From: Spisula solida | Taxonomy: Eukaryota > Mollusca > Bivalvia > Venerida > Mactridae | DNA: 64,000 nt | Direction: 5' to 3' | Assembly (NCBI GenBank): GCA_947247005.1 | Contig: OX365946.1 | Coordinates: forward strand, 47,704,734-47,768,733 | In this document: positions 50,975 to 63,621 of the stretch, one piece after another | Layout of the letters: every line of letters starts with the position of its first letter | Numbering within the stretch: the stretch's first letter is position 1 | Notes under the pieces: generated by a model | What the model was told of the DNA's origin: nothing | Databases searched by the model: none | Seen by the model: the letters and a program-made list of their open reading frames with translations, nothing else | Made by a program: the position numbers and the translations under genes

Positions 50975-51838
50975 ATGCTTTGCATCAATGATTTTCTTGT
51001 TCCAGTATAGAGAGAGAATATTAATAAAGATGTTGGGTGTTCTGGAAAGGGACGTAATAAACTTTGGACATATAAATTATTTAAACAGGAATTCACACTT
51101 GAAGAATACATAACATGTCAAATTCCTGCAAAACATAAATCGGCTTTGGCTAAATTGAGATGTGGTGTAGCCCCTTTGAGATTGGAGACAGGGCGATATG
51201 AAAATATTCCAGAAAACCTACGTATATGTCCAATTTGTAAAACTGATGTGGAAACTGAAATACATGTTTTGTTTCACTGTAATGACTATCAAAATATCAG
51301 AGATATACTTTCTTTTAAGGCATGTGAGGTAAATGTCAATTACTGGAATCTTAGTAACCACGATAAGTAAATATTTGTACTGTCTAATGTGAATATGATC
51401 AAAATAAATGCCAACACCTGTTTTATGATTTTAAAAACTAGAAATCACTATTTGTACAAATGAATAAGTGTTTTAAAGTGTTTTTAATACCTATATAATG
51501 TTTTAAATGTTAAGTATAATTAACTGTAATACTTCATGTATGCTTTAAGAAATCTATGTAATCAGTCCATAGTTACTAGACTAATAATGCAAAGTTTTGT
51601 TAAGATATTTGTGTAGATATACTTTTATTTTTCTTACTCATACTTAATACAATTTTAAACTTTGGACTTTTTAGATAGTTTTCAATTTTTGTTGTAATAT
51701 AGTTGTTTTTTATGAGTATATGAATATGTTGCTAGTCCCTTATAATTCTAATCAGAATGACCACATCTTTTCTTTGTTTGTATATAATGATGTCTTTATA
51801 ATTGTGAATGTGGATGAGACATAAATAAACAATAATAC
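50975..51838 (+). pseudogene. LINE A, 3' end of the coding region and 3' UTR
   Basis: The frame from about 51022 ('NINKDVGCSGKGRNKLW', 'FKQEFTLEEYI') runs to a stop at 51368. It carries a Cys/His cluster, 'CPICKTDVETEIHVLFHC', typical of the C-terminus of this kind of LINE polyprotein. The content continues where LINE A breaks off at 47610, and I infer that the two parts were one element. The 3' UTR ends near 51838 in 'gacataaataaacaataa'. Confidence 0.65.
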
Positions 51839-51869
51839 ATATAAATTATACGTATGATATACATGGGTA

Positions 51870-52256
51870 ATTTCTTCTCTTCATTAGCGACCGCCTATCC
51901 AGTGTTCGTAGCTATGTCCGACTATTTGCAGATGATGGATAATTTACCGCGAAATACAGTCACCAAGAGACACCCGAGCCTTGCAGGACGATCTCAACAA
52001 CCTGGAAGAGTGGGAGAGGAAATGGAAGATGTCCTTCAATGTGGACAAATGTCATATTATGCATGTGTGTAAGTCCCGGAAAACTGTCATTACCAAGTAT
52101 AAACTCCATGGTATCCCCCTTCCAACTGTGCAACAGTCTACTTATATTGGTGTTGAATTATCATTAAATCTTTCATGGTCACCCCATATAAATAAAATAA
52201 CTAATAAAGTCAGCCAGAATCTTAGATTTCTAAAGAGAAGTTTTCATTCAGCTTAA
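51870..52256 (+). pseudogene. LINE B reverse transcriptase fragment, left part
   Basis: A different LINE. 'SSVRSYVRLFADD' is the catalytic RT block, followed after a one-base frameshift near 51937 by 'YREIQSPRDTRALQDD', 'LNNLEEWERKWKMSFNVDK', 'TYIGVELSLNLSW' and 'NKVSQNLRFLKRSFHS'. The frame is cut by the TTAA-flanked element at 52257 and resumes at 53147. CR1/jockey-like, from general similarity. Confidence 0.8.
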
Positions 52257-53142
52257 GGATGTTGGAGCGCTTAGGATCCCACATTCAGAATTTGCTCAAA
52301 TTTTGCCAGGAAGTAAAGAAATTTATACTGACACAAACAATGATGAAAGAACAATAGGTCACGGAACTCGTTTTTCGGGTAATCAGCCCTGATTGAAGTG
52401 TGTATGAACTATTTTTCTAATTCCATGGAAATTGGTAAATTGGTGGTGGTGTTCAAACTTGACATTTTTATTTGATGTCTGTGATCTAAATAATAAAATA
52501 TTTTTCAAATCAGTTTGGGTACACATTGTTATACATGATCAAAATCCAAAAATGGTATATTTAATTTTGGTCTAATATATATTGCTCTTTTACCCCACCC
52601 ACTTCATATTTAATGCAGCAAAATAGCACCCAGGTAAAATCCTTATAACTTTTTTTCCACCGTTAAACTTTTTTATATTTTGTTAAATAAGTCTAGTGAT
52701 ATAGATCTTCAAAATTATGCAATAAAAATATATGTCACCGAGGTATCTTTTTCGCAATTTTTGTTTTTATTTTGGTTAATTTTGGCTAAAATGCTGGGAA
52801 AATCTATTAAAACACTTAAAATAAAATTTATTGAACATGTAAATATCGCGAAAACACATAAACACACAATAAACAAACAATACCCTAAACGAACCTGACT
52901 CCTAAAAAAGTCATTAGGCATAAATAGCAATATTTCTTTTTTTTAACCCCACCCACCTATTTTGTAATGTAATATTTTTTTCGGAATGCCAACCGTCATT
53001 ACGATTAGTATTTTCTAATTTTATTGCATAAATTTATCAAAATTGTTCAATTTGATTATTATTTTGACATATTTTTTACATTTATAAGGCATATAACGTA
53101 CTATGACAAATGACGCATGCGCATTCAACCGATCCAGCATCC
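52257..53142. mobile_element. 886-bp TTAA-flanked DNA element inside LINE B
   Basis: TTAA lies at 52253-52256 and 53143-53146. Ends are 'ggatgttggagcgctt' and the inverse of 'aaccgatccagcatcc', 13 of 16 bases matching. TTAA target sites are used by piggyBac and Kolobok elements; the GG start fits Kolobok somewhat better, which is a guess. The interior is AT-rich with two 'accccacccac' words (52592, 52947) and no transposase. Confidence 0.75.
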
Positions 53143-53146
53143 TTAA

Positions 53147-53560
53147 TCAGAAACTAAAGCAGCTGTTTATAAATGTATTGTCAGACCAGTACTAGATGAA
53201 GTTCATCCGTTTGGGACCCACCAGGAAAAAGATATCCAACAACGAAATGGTGTACAAAGAAGAGCTGCCCGTTTTGTAACAAATAACTATTCTAAATCTC
53301 CTGGAACAGTAACTGACAATCTGAAGCATCTCCAGTGGGAATCCATTTAGACTAAATAGCCAACCCACCCTCTTCTACAAAACTCACTATGGACTTGTTG
53401 CTATAACACAATACATGTACACACACAATACATCACTCCTTACACACGACATCCCAGACATTTCCATCATTTGACTTATCAGATACAACACACACCTCGT
53501 AATAGTAATAATATTATTGATATCATGTATAGAGTTATTGCACTCATTTTTAAAAAATTA
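53147..53560 (+). pseudogene. LINE B, right part
   Basis: Directly after the TTAA site the LINE B protein continues: 'ETKAAVYKCIVRPVLDE', 'DIQQRNGVQRRAARFVTNN' and 'SPGTVTDNLKHLQWE', then a stop and frameshifts, with a remnant 'LFYKTHYGLVAI' near 53372. This is the usual C-terminal end of such LINE polyproteins. The family normally continues a little further; the end near 53560 is approximate. Confidence 0.75.
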
Positions 53561-53820
53561 AGACACATGCTGTGTATCCATATCAATTGTTACATGATTA
53601 ATTCTTAAGCATTGATAATTGCTTTCCTCATTGAACCTATAACCACACATCGAGCTAATCTAGACTACTTTCGCTTCGACTTTATACTTTAGCTAGATTA
53701 ACTCAATGATGTGATTAGCTTAAACACTATCAATTATTATTACATTTGTACATGCTATATGCTTCCATATGTAAGCAAAAACATAATATATATGTCTTGT
53801 TTCTTGTATGTGTTTATATA
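53561..53820. other. Non-coding stretch
   Basis: AT-rich. 'gagctaatctagac' and 'agctagattaactc' near 53651 and 53690 form an imperfect inverted pair. Confidence 0.35.
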
Positions 53821-54065
53821 TGAGCCAGTCTCCAGGAAAACCTGCTATTTTGACAAAAAAATTGGTCACCATAGCAACGAAGTAAATGATTTCGATATAA
53901 TGCATAAGACATTTTAAAGCCAAGATATAGTAATATATGGATAAATGACTTAAAATTGAATCGATAGATATGTCATTTTTTCTTATTTGAAAGCTTTTTC
54001 AAAACCTTGTTACATGCAGTAATTACATAATGTCAAAATAGCAGGTTTTCCTGGAGACTGGCTCA
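53821..54065. mobile_element. 245-bp MITE with perfect inverted ends and TA target
   Basis: 'tgagccagtctccaggaa' at 53821 is repeated inverted up to 54065. Counting the flanking bases, 38 bases match perfectly (53818-53855 and 54031-54068). TA lies on both sides. Tc1/mariner-type MITE by target and structure. The perfect arms suggest a young insertion or an active family. Confidence 0.85.
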
Positions 54066-55044
54066 TATGTATGTACTGTACAAGTATTCTATATTATAAA
54101 ACATATAGTCCTTATAACACTTGTTAAATTTAATTATAACCACTTATATAATAACTATGTGATGGAAAAAACCAACCGCAACTCCGTTAGGTGAAAGAAA
54201 ATGTTTATGCTCCGGTCGTTTAGAAGACGAATTTCACTTTGTTTTTAATGTACATTTTAGAAAGAATTAAGACAAACTTATATTCCTGCTTATTTCAGAA
54301 GAAACCCAAGAATGAATAAATTGGTATAATTATTTAACTCTGAGAATAAACATCTCGTAAGACGACTTAGTACTTACGTGTCTAAAGCATTTTGTACTAG
54401 GAATACTATTATGTACACAAACTGATTCATTATTATAGACTAGTATAGACATGTATTATAATTTATTGCTTCTTTTCTGTAATATATTTGCTTTTTGATA
54501 TAAGTTTGTATGCATACACGTATGTTTGTATATAAGTATGAATGTATGTAAGTACTATGTATATATGTATGTGTGTATGGATGTACGCATGCGTGGATGT
54601 ATGGATGGATATATGTAATATACAATTGTTAATTGTACCTTTATCACCATGCTATGTATGTAAATATGTTGTCCTCATGGGCCTACGACCTTCTGGATTT
54701 TTGAAAATAAGAAAACACATATAAAAACAAACATGTTCATACGTTCAAATTGACTATCTTCTCTTGTTTATTGTTCTCTCTTTTCAGCATATTGTACAGT
54801 TATGTCGAAGTAGTTAAATTACCAATTGTTAAGATAGTCTTTGAAAAAAGATCTTGTTTGTAATTTATTTTTATGAGCTATTACAACAAAATTTACCAAA
54901 CTCAAAAAAGACACACGTCGTCAATTATCAATGTTTTTAGTCACATCTCTTCAGTTAACATCAATGTTAATTGTCGTACCTACGATCAAAGACCATGGTA
55001 GACTGTATCTACAATATGTGTACAAAAAGATAATACAAAAATCG
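54066..55044. other. Non-coding stretch with (TATG)n-like microsatellite
   Basis: A degenerate 'tgtatgtatg' microsatellite spans about 54505-54620. Nothing else is recognised. Confidence 0.45.
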
Positions 55045-55260
55045 GACAGGGAAGGCATCACTGAACTTAAACAGCCGAGCAAAGAAAACATAACAAAAAC
55101 ATTACATACCACAATTACACGGCACAAAACCCAACACGCAACTGAGCAAGAAAATGATTTTAACCGCCGAATGTTCAAGTTTCAGCTGTCAGAAAGGCGG
55201 AAGTCTAGATCCTAGCTTGCAAAATGCTGAAAGACCAAGTTTTAGCTTTAAAAATGCACA
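55045..55260 (+). mobile_element. Solo end of the GACAGGGAAGG element family
   Basis: Starts 'gacagggaaggcatcactg', continues 'acttaaacagccgagcaaag' and then shares 'acataccac', 'acacggcacaaaaccc' and 'caagtttcagct' with the inside of the 34748-36305 element (35458-35540). No right end was found. The 94-codon frame over it is not a gene. Confidence 0.55.
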
Positions 55261-57793
55261 TCGCATGCCAAGATACGGATTTCTGTGTATTGAAAGAATT
55301 TATAATGTCTGCTACCGATACTAAAGAGAAAAATAAGTTACCCACGACAAACAAAATGTCGTTTTAAGTCGACAGATAGAAAAAACCAAGTGAAATAATT
55401 GCTCCTGCGAAAGAATTATGAGGGGAAGGAAATTGATTTTGACGGCGAAATTACTGCATTACGTCTAAATTAGCATCGCCTAAACTATCACAATGTGGAC
55501 AGACCACGCTCTATCGTCGGAATGAAATCTGATCGATTGTAACATCAGTATTGTGACACGTTTATCGTTCCATCCATACAATGTAATACATGTATAACAT
55601 TAATAACATAATCATACACTATATAAATGTCAGGGAAGTTTCTCATAAACACTTCCAACATACATCATGCAGTCCCGAGCTCGTCTTTAATATGACCCAT
55701 GAACAAAAACACATGCCGTGTCAAAACAATGGCGACATACCAAATACCCCGACGTTTAATTTCATGTTACAAGCATGCATTCGGCAATAATGTTGCAACC
55801 AGCTGCTCAGGTCTGAAACTTACCAAAATTGTAATCGAATCGCCGCAAGCACACTAGTTGTTCGAATGAATGTATAAATTAAAGATGATCGGTAGCTGTA
55901 TTTTAATTTTTAAATAATCTTAATTTTCTTATAATTTAATTGTTTTTTTCGAACTCTTATTTGTGTAGCTGTATTCATGTCAACAATTGATTTACACTGA
56001 GCGGCTTTGAAAACGCATCATTTACACTTGAATTGCTTATATGTATGCATGTATCTATTTAGCCGTAGCTTGGCCAATATGCGATTGATTTTGCTGAAAT
56101 TGTCAACATTTGTAGCTAAGATATGTAGCATGGCAATTAAATTCATTTCATTAAGATCTGATAAAACTCGTTAAAACCACAATAAAACAATGATGACATA
56201 AACAAAAGCATATGTGATGCCGTGTATCCTTCTGTGTTTTTCAGATTGTTAATGCGGATGTGTACTTATTTTTCGGATAAAGTTCGTGAAAAAGGGTCCG
56301 TGCTTATCATGAAGCAAGAAACAAAGCAAAGCAAAGATAATTATAAAGCTCAATTTAGATTTAGAAAAGTTGAATTTTATTCACTCAATCTCTATCCAGA
56401 ATTACTCCCCCTTGACTGTAAAATTAGTCATATTTTTCGGTAAACCTGAAACATTGCTTTTAAAGCGTTTTTAAAAAATAAAGACCACTATGTTGCGGAG
56501 TGGGAAACCGTCTTATTTTGTGTTTTTAGCATTTGTCGATGGATTGACTAATCCACTTGACCGTACATTAAAATAATTAGCATCAACCCATCGATCCCTC
56601 GAACCTATGACGTGTTTGTCCGTGTCATGGTTCAATGCACCATTGTAATGAATTAAGAAGGAAAGAACATCGAGTTTCAATCCAGGGGTATCAACAAGTA
56701 CCAACTCCAAACACAGTTATTGTATTGAACAGCTTTATTTTAATCCTATCAGACATAAATCAATTTTCAGATCAACGCGTGATCTTAAACTTTTAAAAAG
56801 CTGGCACTTGGAACAGAGCACCACAAACTATTTCTCTATAATCAGTTTACAACATCACATAAGATGTTTTTTAACCATTCAGCATAAACATCAGACCGCG
56901 GTTTTTTTAAGTACATCAACTTTTGTCATTTGGTCTAATTTGTGTTGAGCCTGATATTACGATCGAACATTAGTCTTGCGATCAAATCACCGCCTCACGA
57001 TAGTTGAAATAATTATTGAAATCTGATCACTAACTTAATGCCTCTCAAACAAGAAATCTGGAAAAGTGGATGGACGAACATACTATTAGGCACATGGTGA
57101 CTCCAGTATCTCCCTGAAGAAAACTTCGGTTAGGGTACGTTAAACATTGTGTAACACATTAACTGTCAGCACCCAGCACTCATAGGTTTCCTCCGTAACC
57201 ATTTGTACCTGGCTTAATTCTGACAGCATATCAAACATAGTTTCTATTACATAGGCACTTATTCTACAGAAATGTGTAAATATATCATTCGTTCATTTAA
57301 GCAGTGATACGTAACTACAATTCTACACATATGACAATGAAACGATTAAGTTGATGAAGTTTAAGTACCAAAAACAAATTATTCTTCCAAAGATTCAAGC
57401 TACGTAAATGGTACCGTGTTAACTACACACTCTAGAAAAATGACCTTGAAATATCTCATCAATTTGATTTTCCTCCGTAACCGATTTTTACATGCATGTA
57501 CATTACATGTACAGCTGTTACATAAGTCAAAATTTATCGGCTATTATGTTTACTTCACAATGCACTAACAGTAAACAGAAATTATAACAATTAATTGCGA
57601 AACACCAAATCAAAGTTTTAAAGAAAATGGTGAATTTACATAGAACTTGATGTGCCTATTAGAACTTGAAATGTTTTAGCTGTGAGGCATCAATTGACCT
57701 GTAGCAGGTGTTTGTGCTAAGAAGAAAAGTATATTGTGATGATATCAATACATTAAACAATATTTCTATATGAGCTTATTTAAGATTATTACC
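55261..57793. other. Non-coding stretch
   Basis: No gene or repeat recognised in 2.5 kb. Open frames at 55590-55790, 56222-56443 and 56513-56710 have no known domain. Confidence 0.3.
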
Positions 57794-57805
57794 CCTCACT
57801 TTTTT

Positions 57806-60800
57806 TTTTTTTTTTTTTTTGAGGTGGAGTGATTGTTTATTATCCTCGTCAATAGGTGTGCCTGGGTCCAGGACATCCAAGTACACACCTTACAAATTCT
57901 GAATTAGTATATATATATAAATGTGTATTAGTAAAAAAAGGTAGATATAATATAATATAGCAGAGCTTGAAATGATAATCACGTAGTTATAATATTCAGT
58001 ATACACAATCTCCAAAATATTAACATTTCATACATTGAAAATTTGAAAACATGTTGTTATATAATGCCAGAATATAGATGGAACTTGTGTTACTTATCAT
58101 AGTAAACAATACACTATCCTCAGTTTTATAGAAACAAAAAGACAATGTGACATTCTCAAATAGTATACTGGTTTCTGGTTCCGGTTTGGTGGGATATCTT
58201 ACATATTTGTAAATATAAGTGTCTTATCTGGACATTCAGCAAAAAAGGTCTGTTATTTCATTCCAAGTATCATTGAAATGGCGGACGGTGTGATTTTTGA
58301 TAGCTATTTCTTTTAATATATTGTATTGATACCTAATATAGTGTTTAGCGTACTGGATGGTTGGAACTGTCTCTTTTAATCTGCAGTTATATACACATCT
58401 TTTGGTGTAGTAGAATAAGAGATTTAATGCTATACAGTTTTTGTCTCGTATTCCTAAAATAAAATTTTCTCTATTGAGATGGTTGGTTATAACGGCATTA
58501 TGCAAAAACATATGTTTTAAAAAACTTGTTGTTACTGGGCATTGCCAAAATAGATGTTCAATTGTTTCTGGTGATGTTTTACAAAAAGAGCAGTTTTCAC
58601 TTTGCTTAATGTTTATTTTAAATAAAAATGAATTAGTTCCTAGTATTCTATGTATTATTCTGTATTGGAACCACTGAATATTGGAATCACTTGTAATTTC
58701 AAAGGGTATAGCAAAGATCGCGAGCCAGTCTTTATCATTAAAGTTAATATTTATTTTTTCCTTCCATTTTGATTTGCACGTAGGCGCCAATTGAGATTGT
58801 GTCATTGCGTCGTACATAGGTTGCGTACCTTTTTTAAATTTTAGAATGTCTTTGTAGCACGGTGGAAGGAATGGTTTAGTAAGCACTGTATTATATTTAT
58901 TTTTGTATTCTAACAAATATTTAGTAACAGAATTTTTTACGCCATAAAATTGAATGAAGTTAGTTTGAAGACTAAATTTTTGGTTGAATTCCTCAAAACT
59001 AAGTAAGTTACCTTCCTCATTCGCAAGATCTCCTATTGTTTGTACTCCAGCGTCAAACCTGGTTTTATAAAATATATTATTTTTTCCTACCAATATGTTA
59101 GGGTTATAAAATAATGGATAAGCTAATAAATCTCTTTCCTTAAATGGCTGATGTTCATTATACGCGATTAATGCTTTAAAAACATCTTTCCAAAATGAGT
59201 TTTTTATTTTATTTCCTATAAGTATTGGATACTGAGTGCTACATTTTATTAGTTTATCAATGTTAAATAGTGTACTTGCAATGTTTATCCATTTACTATT
59301 TATTTGTAAGATTTTCCTTATCCAAGCTATTTTCAAGGAACATATAAATGCATTTATATCCACCATTCCCAGCCCACCGTGTGAATAATGTTGTTTCAAA
59401 ACTTCTTTCTTTATTCTAGCTTTACCCTGCCAAACGAAGTTAGAGAAGGTATCATTTAACTTTTTTATAGTTTCACACGGAGGATTAGGAAGGGATGTAA
59501 ACAAGTGATTGAAAAGAGAGAGTACTAAAGTTTTAATTATTAAGATTCTTCCAATTGGTGTTAAGTTTCTTCGCTTCCAATTTGCTAATATTTTGTTCAT
59601 TTTAAGTATTTTATTTGTAAAATTTAGTTCTATCATTTTTTCAAGATCTACGTGAAATTTAATTCCTAACATCTCAAAACTACTTTGATTCCAAGACAGT
59701 TTCCATTTTGTTTTTATGGTATTAGAGCTATATTTTTGTTTACCTATCCAACCACTTTAGTTTTATCGAAATTAACTTTGAGTCCAGAGAGATACGTGTA
59801 ATCTGACAATACTTTTAAGGTTCCGTTGAGCGGTTCTGAAGAGCCGTCAAGGATAATTGTTGTGTCATCAGCAAATTGTGACAATTTGTGTTCTACGTCA
59901 TTCACTTTTATACCTTTGATAGTTTTATTTGATCTTATTTTCAAGGACAAAATCTCAGCACATAATATAAAGATGTAACAGCTTAAAGGGTCACCCTGAC
60001 GACAACCACGTTGTATTTGAAAGAAATCGGATAAAAATCCACATTGTGTAATTGCTGAAACACTATCTTTATATAATATGTTGAACCACTTTTTTATGTC
60101 ATTTCCAAAGTTAAACAAGGTTAGAGTTTTCTGTACAAATTCCCAAGATAAAGAATCGAATGCTTTTTCAAAATCAATTAATAATAATAAACCAGGAATA
60201 TCGTTTATTTCAGTATGTTTCATTAAATCATATATTAGCCTTGTATTTTCTCCAATAAATCTATTTTTTTATAAAACCTGTCTGGTCAGTATTTATTAAT
60301 TGTTCAAGATATTTTTTTAATCTGTTCGCAATGCAACCGGAACCTATCTTATAAACACAGTTTAAAAGTGTAATTGGTCGCCAGTTACTCAGAAGTTGTC
60401 TTGGTTTTTCTCCCTTTGTTATGCATGTTATAATTCCTTGTGTTTGTGTGATCGTTAATGAATTCAATATGAAAGCATCGTTTAGTGACCTACAAACAAA
60501 AGCACCAATATTTTTCCAAAATACCTTATAAAAGTCAGCACTGAACCCTGACGTCCCAGGACTTTTATTATTATCCATAGTTTTTAATGCTCTTGAACAT
60601 TCATCTAATGTAATTAAACCTTCTATCGAGTTTGATTCTTCATCTGTTAATTTAGGGATATCTACGTTATGTATAAAGTTGTTAAAACTATCCAAATCTA
60701 TCTCCTTTTGTTTTTTAGAGTAAAGTTCCTTATAAAAAAGTGATGTTTCGTTCAGTATATCCTTTTGATCTGTTAATTCAGTTCCATCGACTTTGACAAG

Positions 60801-61233
60801 TCTGTTGATAGTTTTTGATGTATAGTTATACTTGTCTAAATTACAAAATAATTTGCTAGGCTTTTCACCATTTATGACCCAATCAACTTTCGACCTCACC
60901 ATGTAACCTTTTAGTTTATTGTCCTGAATAGTTTTTAGTTCGGTCTTTAATTGGTTCAAAGTCCCTAAATTATTTTCTTGCAAATTGTTTTCTAGATTCT
61001 CGATTTTTTTTTTAAATTTATTTCATTTTGATTTGTAATTTTCTTTTTATATGAGCTATAAGAAATAGACTTTCCGCGTATTTACATCAGTAAGGTTTCC
61101 AAAAAAAGTTGGTCATTTATTGTAAACTGTATATCCGAGAGGGGATTATCAAGAATTGTATCGATATTGTAGACTGGCAGAGCATATTGTCTTATAGTTG
61201 TATTTATTGTTTCATTGATTGCATTCAAGTAGT
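57806..61233 (-). mobile_element. LINE C: 5'-truncated L1/Tx1-like retrotransposon
   Basis: The element lies on the minus strand. Its poly(A) tail appears as a run of 21 T at 57800-57820, and its 5' end is cut near 61233. The word 'cctcactttttt' occurs at 57794-57805 and at 61234-61245, a 12-bp target-site duplication. The region from 58235 down to the tail is 3' untranslated. Such 5' truncation is usual for target-primed reverse transcription. Confidence 0.85.
58236..61233 (-). pseudogene. LINE C ORF2: reverse transcriptase and C-terminal domain, frameshifted
   Basis: The protein starts within the linker after the missing endonuclease ('SDIQFTINDQLFLETLL'). RT blocks follow: 'NNKSPGTSGFSADFYK', 'SNWRPITLLNCVYK', 'TDQTGFIK', 'LLIDFEKAFDSLSW', 'GCRQGDPLSCYIF' and the catalytic 'FADDTTIIL'. 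Next come 'NLTPIGRILIIKTLVL', 'HGGLGMVDINAF' and a Cys/His cluster 'CSFCKTSPETIEHLFWQC' near the end; the stop is at 58236. Defects on this strand: a TAA at 61082-61084, an indel in the A-run at 61004-61013, an extra A in the run at 60264-60270, and a missing base near 59755. Two of these lie in homopolymers and could be assembly errors. The architecture fits Tx1-like L1 elements of aquatic animals. Confidence 0.88.
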
Positions 61234-61245
61234 CCTCACTTTTTT

Positions 61246-62192
61246 CGTAGTGTTATTTTCCCATAGGCAAAAAGGGAATTTTTTTACTGTTACGTCCATG
61301 GTACCACGTGACTGCACATTTTTACTGTCACAGGGTGATAGAAAATTTTTAACAGTATTTTCTATTTTTAGTAAATCTTGTCAATTTCAACCACCAAATC
61401 ATTAGAAGCTTATACGGACTGAGATTGTACATGTTAACTTTTCATACCGGCAATCTAAGTGCTGCTTACCTTTGTTGATATATTATTTTGTACTTTTGTA
61501 CATGCCTGATCTCATCTTGTTCTCAAATTCAATTTGGACGTCAATTGACATTTATCGAAATAAAAAATCCTTAATTCCTGGGTTGGATTTATAGTAACAT
61601 AGTCATTGTATATATTTAATAAAACTCAAAAGCGTTAGCTTTACATTGGGATATGAAAACATCAGATGAGATCAAGCATTCTCTCATGGTATTCGGTTGT
61701 AATGGGGTCAGATATTATGAAACACCCTGTACGTATATAGTATATTACTCGTTAACTCAAAAACATTGTACAAATACTTCTAAATACTGAATATATAGTG
61801 CACATATACGGTGATGTGATATAAGAACATAAACGGACGATTTGTACCTTGATGAATACGATATTTGACGTGAAACCTTTAAGACTGATTTAAGACTCGA
61901 AAATATGCACAAGGCCATCATGGTATGCACAGAAACTACGACACCTACAGCCAAAAGTAACGTATCAATAAACCAGGCGTTGATGGGCTAGAACATGGTC
62001 AGTGTGATATATCAAATATTGAATAAAACAGACAAAAAACAGCAATGTACATGAGCGCCGCCATTACGGGAGACGAAATGGAATCATCACGTGACCCCCT
62101 TGCTAGAATTGTTAAGCAACCGCAAATAGGTTGTTATGTAAATAGCTAAAGTGTTTGACAGTTAGAAATTAGAAATTTATTGTTCTACTTAA
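61246..62192. other. Non-coding stretch
   Basis: No gene recognised. 'aaacaccctgtacg' near 61720 resembles, inverted, the 'acagggtgtt' word near 23678. Confidence 0.3.
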
Positions 62193-62241
62193 GGTGGTAC
62201 GCGCGCCTTTTATCTAACGATCGAACTTTCTCCGAACCACC
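62193..62241. mobile_element. 49-bp TTAA-flanked inverted-repeat sequence
   Basis: TTAA at 62189-62192 and 62242-62245 encloses 'ggtggt...accacc'. It may be a minimal element or the fused ends of a deleted one. Function unknown. Confidence 0.4.
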
Positions 62242-62245
62242 TTAA

Positions 62246-63152
62246 AATGACAGAATAACCATCTGTAATAACATTAGAATTATAAAAATGATATGTCACA
62301 AGGCTTGTTTTCGAGATACCCGGTTTAAAATGACCAACCACTGTATTTTGTTTATTTCATCTATTTCTTGGATCTATGACACCAACATATTCATTTTAAG
62401 ATATTTATTATATTAAACCATTTTTAAACAATGCATGATGTTCCATGTGTTCAATTGTCTTCCCTATTGACTGTAGAAACATTCCCGCTGCCTGGTGAAC
62501 AAAGGCAGTATTTGTATATATGATAAATAGTTCCCCATTCACTTGAAAAATAGTGTGTTTTTCAAATGAAAATCAAAATATATCTAACGATCAAAAATAC
62601 TTTAAAATTGCATTTAAGTCGAGAATCATATAGAACAACAGTTTAGTAAAATAAAAATTAGGGGTCACCAGCCTTTTGGGGGTGGGGGGGGGGTTATTCG
62701 CCAACAAATAATAATTTTTGATGAATTTGCATAAATTAATCTAATTTGCATATCGGAATTAAATAAAATTTTATGAAAAATATTTCAAAGTGTAGCTACT
62801 TCATATTAATAAATCATGCTCTACATATGTTATATATTTAGTAAGCAGATGCATTTGAACAATTGTACTGAGTTGACTTATTGTACGTCATTAATTATAC
62901 GTTACAGGTGTGCCGTTCCCCACCCACTCTTTAAACTTGCAACGATAAAATGTTCAAAAATATTAAGTTTTGTACAGTATTATTACATGTATGTTAATTG
63001 TCATTAACTAACATTTCTATTTGATTAATTGGAATTCAATGTTATGTTTGGTCTTATTTACTACCATCTTGAAATTTCGCGCATGCGCGCAAGGTAGCTC
63101 GGGTCTCCTTAATGATAGTTAACAGAGTAAGAACTAATTGTCACACGAAACA
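62246..63152. other. Non-coding stretch with G-run
   Basis: A G-rich run 'gggggtggggggggggg' lies at about 62678-62694. A CG-rich 'tcgcgcatgcgcgcaa' patch lies near 63077. No gene. Confidence 0.4.
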
Positions 63153-63621
63153 GACTTGGTGATGTAACTCCCCGAACTGGATGGTGCCTTATTTGGTAGT
63201 ATGTATATGTTTAATAGCCACATGTAACTGACTTGGTGGTGTAACTCCCCAAACTGGATGGTGCCTTATTTGGTAGTATGTAGATGATTAATTGCCACAT
63301 GTAACTGACTTGGTGGTGTAACTCCCCAAACTGGATGATGCCTTATTTGGTAGTATGTAGATGATTAATAGCCACATTTAACTGACTTGGTGTAACTCCC
63401 CAAACTGGATGGTGCCTTATTTGGTAGTATGTAGATGATTAATAGCCACATGTAACTGACTTGTTGGTGTAACTCCCCAAACTGGATGATGCCTTATTTG
63501 GTAGTATGTAGATGATTAATAGCCACATGTAACTGACTTGGTGGTGTAACTCCCCAAACTGGATGGTGCCTTATTTGGTAGTATGTAGATGATTAATAGC
63601 CACATGTAACTGACTTGGTGG
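63153..63621 (+). repeat. 77-bp minisatellite
   Basis: Six units starting 'gacttggtggtgtaactc' at 63153, 63230, 63307, 63384, 63458 and 63535, with a final partial at 63612. They contain 'ccaaactggatggtgcc' and 'tatttggtagtatgtaga'. One unit is three bases short. Confidence 0.9.
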
